Part shown: positions 61,501 through 64,000 of the stretch, piece after piece
Position numbering within the stretch: position 1 is the first letter of the stretch
Layout of the letters: each line of letters starts with the position of its first letter
Assembly (NCBI GenBank): GCA_024291935.2
Contig: JAGTYA010000026.1
Span: forward strand, 3,211,501-3,275,500
Length of the DNA: 64,000 nt
Direction: 5' to 3'
From: Okapia johnstoni
Lineage: Eukaryota > Chordata > Mammalia > Artiodactyla > Giraffidae
Translations under genes and position numbers: made by a program
Notes under the pieces: generated by a model
The model's database searches: none
Seen by the model: the letters and a program-made list of their open reading frames with translations, nothing else
What the model was told of the DNA's origin: nothing

Positions 61501-63507
61501 CCCTGTCCACAGGCACTGGGCTGGGAAAGGGCGTCTCCAGGGAGTCAGAGAGTCACTAGCAAACCCAACAACACCAACCTCATAGACGGGGCTTGATGGT
61601 GGCCTCTCCTGAGCCGGCTGGGGCGTGGGGGACGCGGGTGGCGTGGGCTTCTGAGCCCGGGCCTGCTCCTGAAACGCAGAGACACACAGTCAGCACGTCC
61701 TCAGGCCACTCACGGCCAGAGGAAGCAGCAGAGACAGGAGCCGAGAGACTTCAAGGGCACGTGTGCTTTGAAGCCAAGGTCGTCTGCACTAGCAGGAAGG
61801 TCCCAAGTCCTCCAGGTGCTGGAACCACCCGTGAGGAACACCCCCCAGGTAGCCAGTGTCCTTGAAGGGCTGTGCCCATGCAGGGCAGAGCGTGGGCCCT
61901 GGAGACCTGGGCCTGTGGCTCACCACACAGGATCTGTGGCAGCCCCCTGGCCCCGATCTAGCCGGAAACAGACATTCCTTCCCAGTGGCAGGCTCGCTCC
62001 CAAGATCTGGGGGTCAGGCATCCGTGGCCCCTGCCCACCAGACGGAGCACCAAGATGCATGAGGTCTGTGTCCTGCCTCTGGAGCGCCGCTCACAGCCCA
62101 GAGGGCGCTGGGGCGAGCGACACTGTGCTGAGGGGGCTCACATGGGGGAGGTGGGTGAGGAGGCGGGACGGGGCTGGATGCAGCAAGGGACGACACGGCA
62201 GAAGGGAGAGCAACAGACCCTCAAAAGGAAAAAGGAGGGACAACTGCCACCAGAAACCTCTGTTCTCAAGTCTTCCAGCTCTTCTGCATCTTTCAGATCC
62301 GATCGCAGGGATTACACTCCCGAGTCATAAAGAGAGGAAAGTGTTATATAAAAAGGGGACCAAGTTACCAGGAAAAATGCCTCGGAGTGCAGGCCTACAA
62401 CAGTGAAAAACTTACAAACGCCCAACTGAAAACCTAAAGGAGAGAGAGCTTTAAGGCTCCTGGCAGTTAAGGAACGATACAAAGTAATTATGAGTTTGCG
62501 GTTATCCGACTTCACCGCGTGTGACAAAGCATGTGGCTTGTGTCAGGGCGTCTGGAATCCCCACCCAGCACTCCCTGCCACTGCCTGGCACCTGCCTCGG
62601 CCCCTCACCCTCCCTTGATGGGGTCTTCAGAGGCCCAACCACCAACTTGGGGAAGAAATGTCCATGGATTTAAATAAAGCTTTACTATCTATAAGACATC
62701 ACAAGCATTATTGCAGATTCTACCCTTCCTCACCACCCGAGTCGAGGGTTTCCACACCCGCTTCCCAGGCAAGCACGTGGCTGCGGCTCCCTGAGCTGAT
62801 CTGCCTCCAGCCGCCCAGCTGGGGGGTGACAGACTGGCATAGAGCTATTGGACGTCAGTATACCCAGAAGGTTTTTAGGAGGAGAAGGGCCGCCCCGTCC
62901 TTCTCACCTCTCACGGCTCCCATCTCTACTTTCCCTCGTGGAAAAAGTCTACAAAGAATCACAGAGCAACCTGCAGAGCTGGGCTCCAGAAGCAACAGCG
63001 ACAAGAGCCGCAGACCCGCTCCTTCACGGGGACTCCTCCTGTGTCCCCCACCTTCCACCCAAGGAGGTGGCAGGCTCCCCAGGGGCATGGGTAGGGACAG
63101 AGTGCCAGGGAGACGTGTGGGTGCGGGCTCGGCCGAGGGCGTGCGGGCTGCCCGCCAGACTGGAGGACAGGCTGACAGTCACCCTGGGCTGGGTCAGCTG
63201 TCCAGTGTCCGGGGACAAGAGCCTGGGCCATCTGTGCAGCTGAAACCGTCAGTGCAAGAAGGCACCGTGTCTACGATGACTCTCTGGACTGAAGACAGGA
63301 GCGAGCCGCACCCAGGGCCCGCGGGCTCCAGGTCCCCCCGGGCGCTGCCCTCACTCACGTCCAGCTGCCGCCGCGCCTCCTCCTGCTCCTGCCGCTCCTG
63401 GGCCATCCTCTGCGCCCGCTCCGCCTCGGCCTTCCGCCGGTCCTCCTGTTCTTTCTCCTTCGCCAGGTTTTCAAAGTTCGCTCTGATGTTACTCATTTTG
63501 CTGTTCA
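58392..63507 (-). CDS. CTTN: CTTN, joined coding exons (3' part): cortactin C-terminal half
   Basis: Join on the minus strand: 63507-63359, 61668-61579, 60084-59943, 59326-59255, 58528-58392. All introns are GT-AG with consistent phases, giving 195 residues plus stop. In order: helical/coiled-coil segment ([20 protein letters not shown]), proline-rich segment with SPVYED (the Src-phosphorylated Tyr421 context) and SP sites for ERK, the SEAVYES and GHYQAED tyrosine sites (human Tyr470 and Tyr486), and the SH3 domain from [13 protein letters not shown] to NYVELRP. The SH3 domain binds proline-rich ligands including Shank proteins, WIP, N-WASP and dynamin. The last residue is P where human has Q. 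Confidence 0.96.
58529..59254. other. CTTN intron, 726 bp, with a CHR SINE
   Basis: Mostly unique sequence plus the SINE at 58781-59040. Confidence 0.8.
58781..59040 (+). mobile_element. CHR-1-type cetartiodactyl SINE
   Basis: aacttccctggtggccagtg head, then gaagatttcacatgccgtgg, gcaactactgaagcccgagc and gcaacaagaggagccacggc, to an A-rich tail. Opposite to CTTN in orientation. Confidence 0.85.
59255..59326 (-). CDS. CTTN: CTTN exon: start of SH3 domain
   Basis: 72 nt; acceptor ttattctag, donor gtgaga on the minus strand. Encodes [13 protein letters not shown] then [11 protein letters not shown]. Carries the ALYDY motif that forms one wall of the SH3 ligand groove. Confidence 0.95.
59327..59942. 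other. CTTN intron, 616 bp
   Basis: No feature seen besides splice sites; donor (minus) gtgcga. Confidence 0.8.
59943..60084 (-). CDS. CTTN: CTTN exon: tyrosine-phosphorylation segment
   Basis: 142 nt; acceptor ctccccag, donor gtgcga. Encodes [16 protein letters not shown], then [20 protein letters not shown], then [10 protein letters not shown]. Contains the two C-terminal Src/Abl tyrosines. This linker is the most variable part between mammals. Confidence 0.95.
60085..61578. other. CTTN intron, 1.5 kb
   Basis: GC-rich; no repeat or exon recognised. Confidence 0.7.
61579..61668 (-). CDS. CTTN: CTTN exon: proline-rich segment
   Basis: 90 nt, exactly 30 codons, phase 0-0. Encodes [20 protein letters not shown] then [10 protein letters not shown]. 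The Tyr421-type site sits at the exon end, with its following D in the next exon. Two SP sites match the known ERK-phosphorylated serines. As a symmetric exon it could be skipped in frame. Confidence 0.95.
61669..63358. other. CTTN intron, 1.7 kb
   Basis: No repeat or exon recognised. A plus-strand open frame (62658-63602) crosses into the exon and is the antisense shadow of it. Confidence 0.7.
63359..63507 (-). CDS. CTTN: CTTN exon: helical/coiled-coil segment
   Basis: 149 nt; acceptor cctttgtag, donor gtgagt. Enters in phase 1 (two bases complete a codon, probably valine), then [20 protein letters not shown], then [20 protein letters not shown], then QEEARRQLD. Highly charged E/K/R/Q-rich helix, as in cortactin after the actin-binding repeats. 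Confidence 0.95.
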
Positions 63508-64000
63508 CTACAAAGGAAGCAGAGACTTACCCAGAGCACCGCCATCGCCCCCACACCAAGCTGGCCCAGGGGACCTTCCCCGGGGTCCCAGGAACCGGCT
63601 GAGTGGGGACACGCCCCCTCGGCTGCCAGCCCAGCCTCCGCCAGGAACGAGCCTTCGCTACTGGGTCTGCTGCACGTGCAGCGGGAAGGTGGGCACAGAG
63701 TCCTGCATCTGGAACATTCTCATGCTCCAAACATCACTACGTCCTTTACCACCAGACACTCACGAGGAAGATATGTCCCTAGGGAGGTCCTTGATCAAAC
63801 AGTCAGAAGCACCGATTCTGAGCTGCACCCCCGAATGTGTCCTATGACAAAACAAGAGGGCCGGGCACCCCTCGAGGAGCCCTGCAGACGGGCCGTGGGG
63901 CCTCCGGGGAAAGCACCTGCCACTGGGTGAGAAGCAGGCGGAGCTGACACTGCCTGGGACACAGTTTTCCCTGAATTTTGATTACAGTGGGTAATCACCT
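63508..64000. other. CTTN intron running off the window
   Basis: No further cortactin exon (actin-repeat segment) was found before the window end. Confidence 0.7.

Larger units (their letters stand above)
57500..64000 (-). other. CTTN: CTTN gene, 3' part (5' end outside window)
   Basis: Cortactin is an actin-branch regulator. It has an N-terminal acidic Arp2/3-binding region, tandem actin-binding repeats, a helical and proline-rich region, and a C-terminal SH3 domain. Five exons, from the helical region to the stop codon, are here. The actin-repeat exons lie beyond 64000. The gene runs toward SHANK2. Confidence 0.95.

Noticed and set aside
62658..63602. 314-codon plus-strand frame overlapping a CTTN exon
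   Set aside because: Its end is the antisense of the coiled-coil exon; the remainder lacks any domain.

Overview
The window is mammalian genomic DNA from a ruminant, most likely a bovid. The evidence is the repeats: many Bov-tA/BOV-A2 (ART2-like) tRNA-derived SINEs on both strands, CHR-type cetartiodactyl SINEs, a BovB (RTE) LINE fragment and L1 3' ends. Species cannot be fixed by eye. Gene content matches the interval homologous to human 11q13, which I expect on chromosome 29 in cattle.

Two spliced protein-coding genes lie tail to tail. On the + strand is the 3' part of SHANK2, a postsynaptic scaffold. It comprises the last PDZ exon (13747-13882), a small proline/basic exon, two constitutive-looking small exons, three microexons of 9, 21 and 21 nt, the 2.4-kb proline-rich exon (25419-27835), and the SAM-domain exon ending at a TAA at 36352-36354. 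A repeat-free 3'UTR of about 3.3 kb follows, to a strong poly(A) signal at 39649-39654. On the - strand is the 3' part of CTTN (cortactin): five exons from 63507 down to 58392, covering the coiled-coil/proline-rich region, the Src-phosphorylated tyrosines and the C-terminal SH3 domain. Its 3'UTR ends near 57500. The two proteins are known partners: the cortactin SH3 domain binds a proline-rich site in SHANK proteins, and both sides of that interface are encoded here (SHANK2 27483-27518; CTTN 59326-58392).

Layout: 1-13746 is SHANK2 intron, GC-rich at the far left and then a mosaic of old L1 copies with SINEs. 12.5-36 kb is GC-rich, SINE-poor gene body. 36.4-39.7 kb is 3'UTR. 39.7-57.5 kb is intergenic, with two CTCF-like sites (41337-41355, 52240-52259), a CpG-rich promoter-like segment carrying a tandem E-box/CCAAT array (44840-45070), and a repeat-dense 45.5-56 kb block. 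57.5-64 kb is CTTN.

The least ordinary observations are these. Two intronic segments are inverted copies of SHANK2 coding sequence: 12915-12948, a 34-nt exact complement of exon bases 14461-14494, and 25020-25164, about 85% complementary to 26094-26237. They could fold onto the exons as double-stranded RNA. A one-base excess in a C8 run at 26411-26418 breaks the SHANK2 frame. The E-box/CCAAT tandem array lies between the two genes. A 70-bp hairpin lies at 1518-1701.
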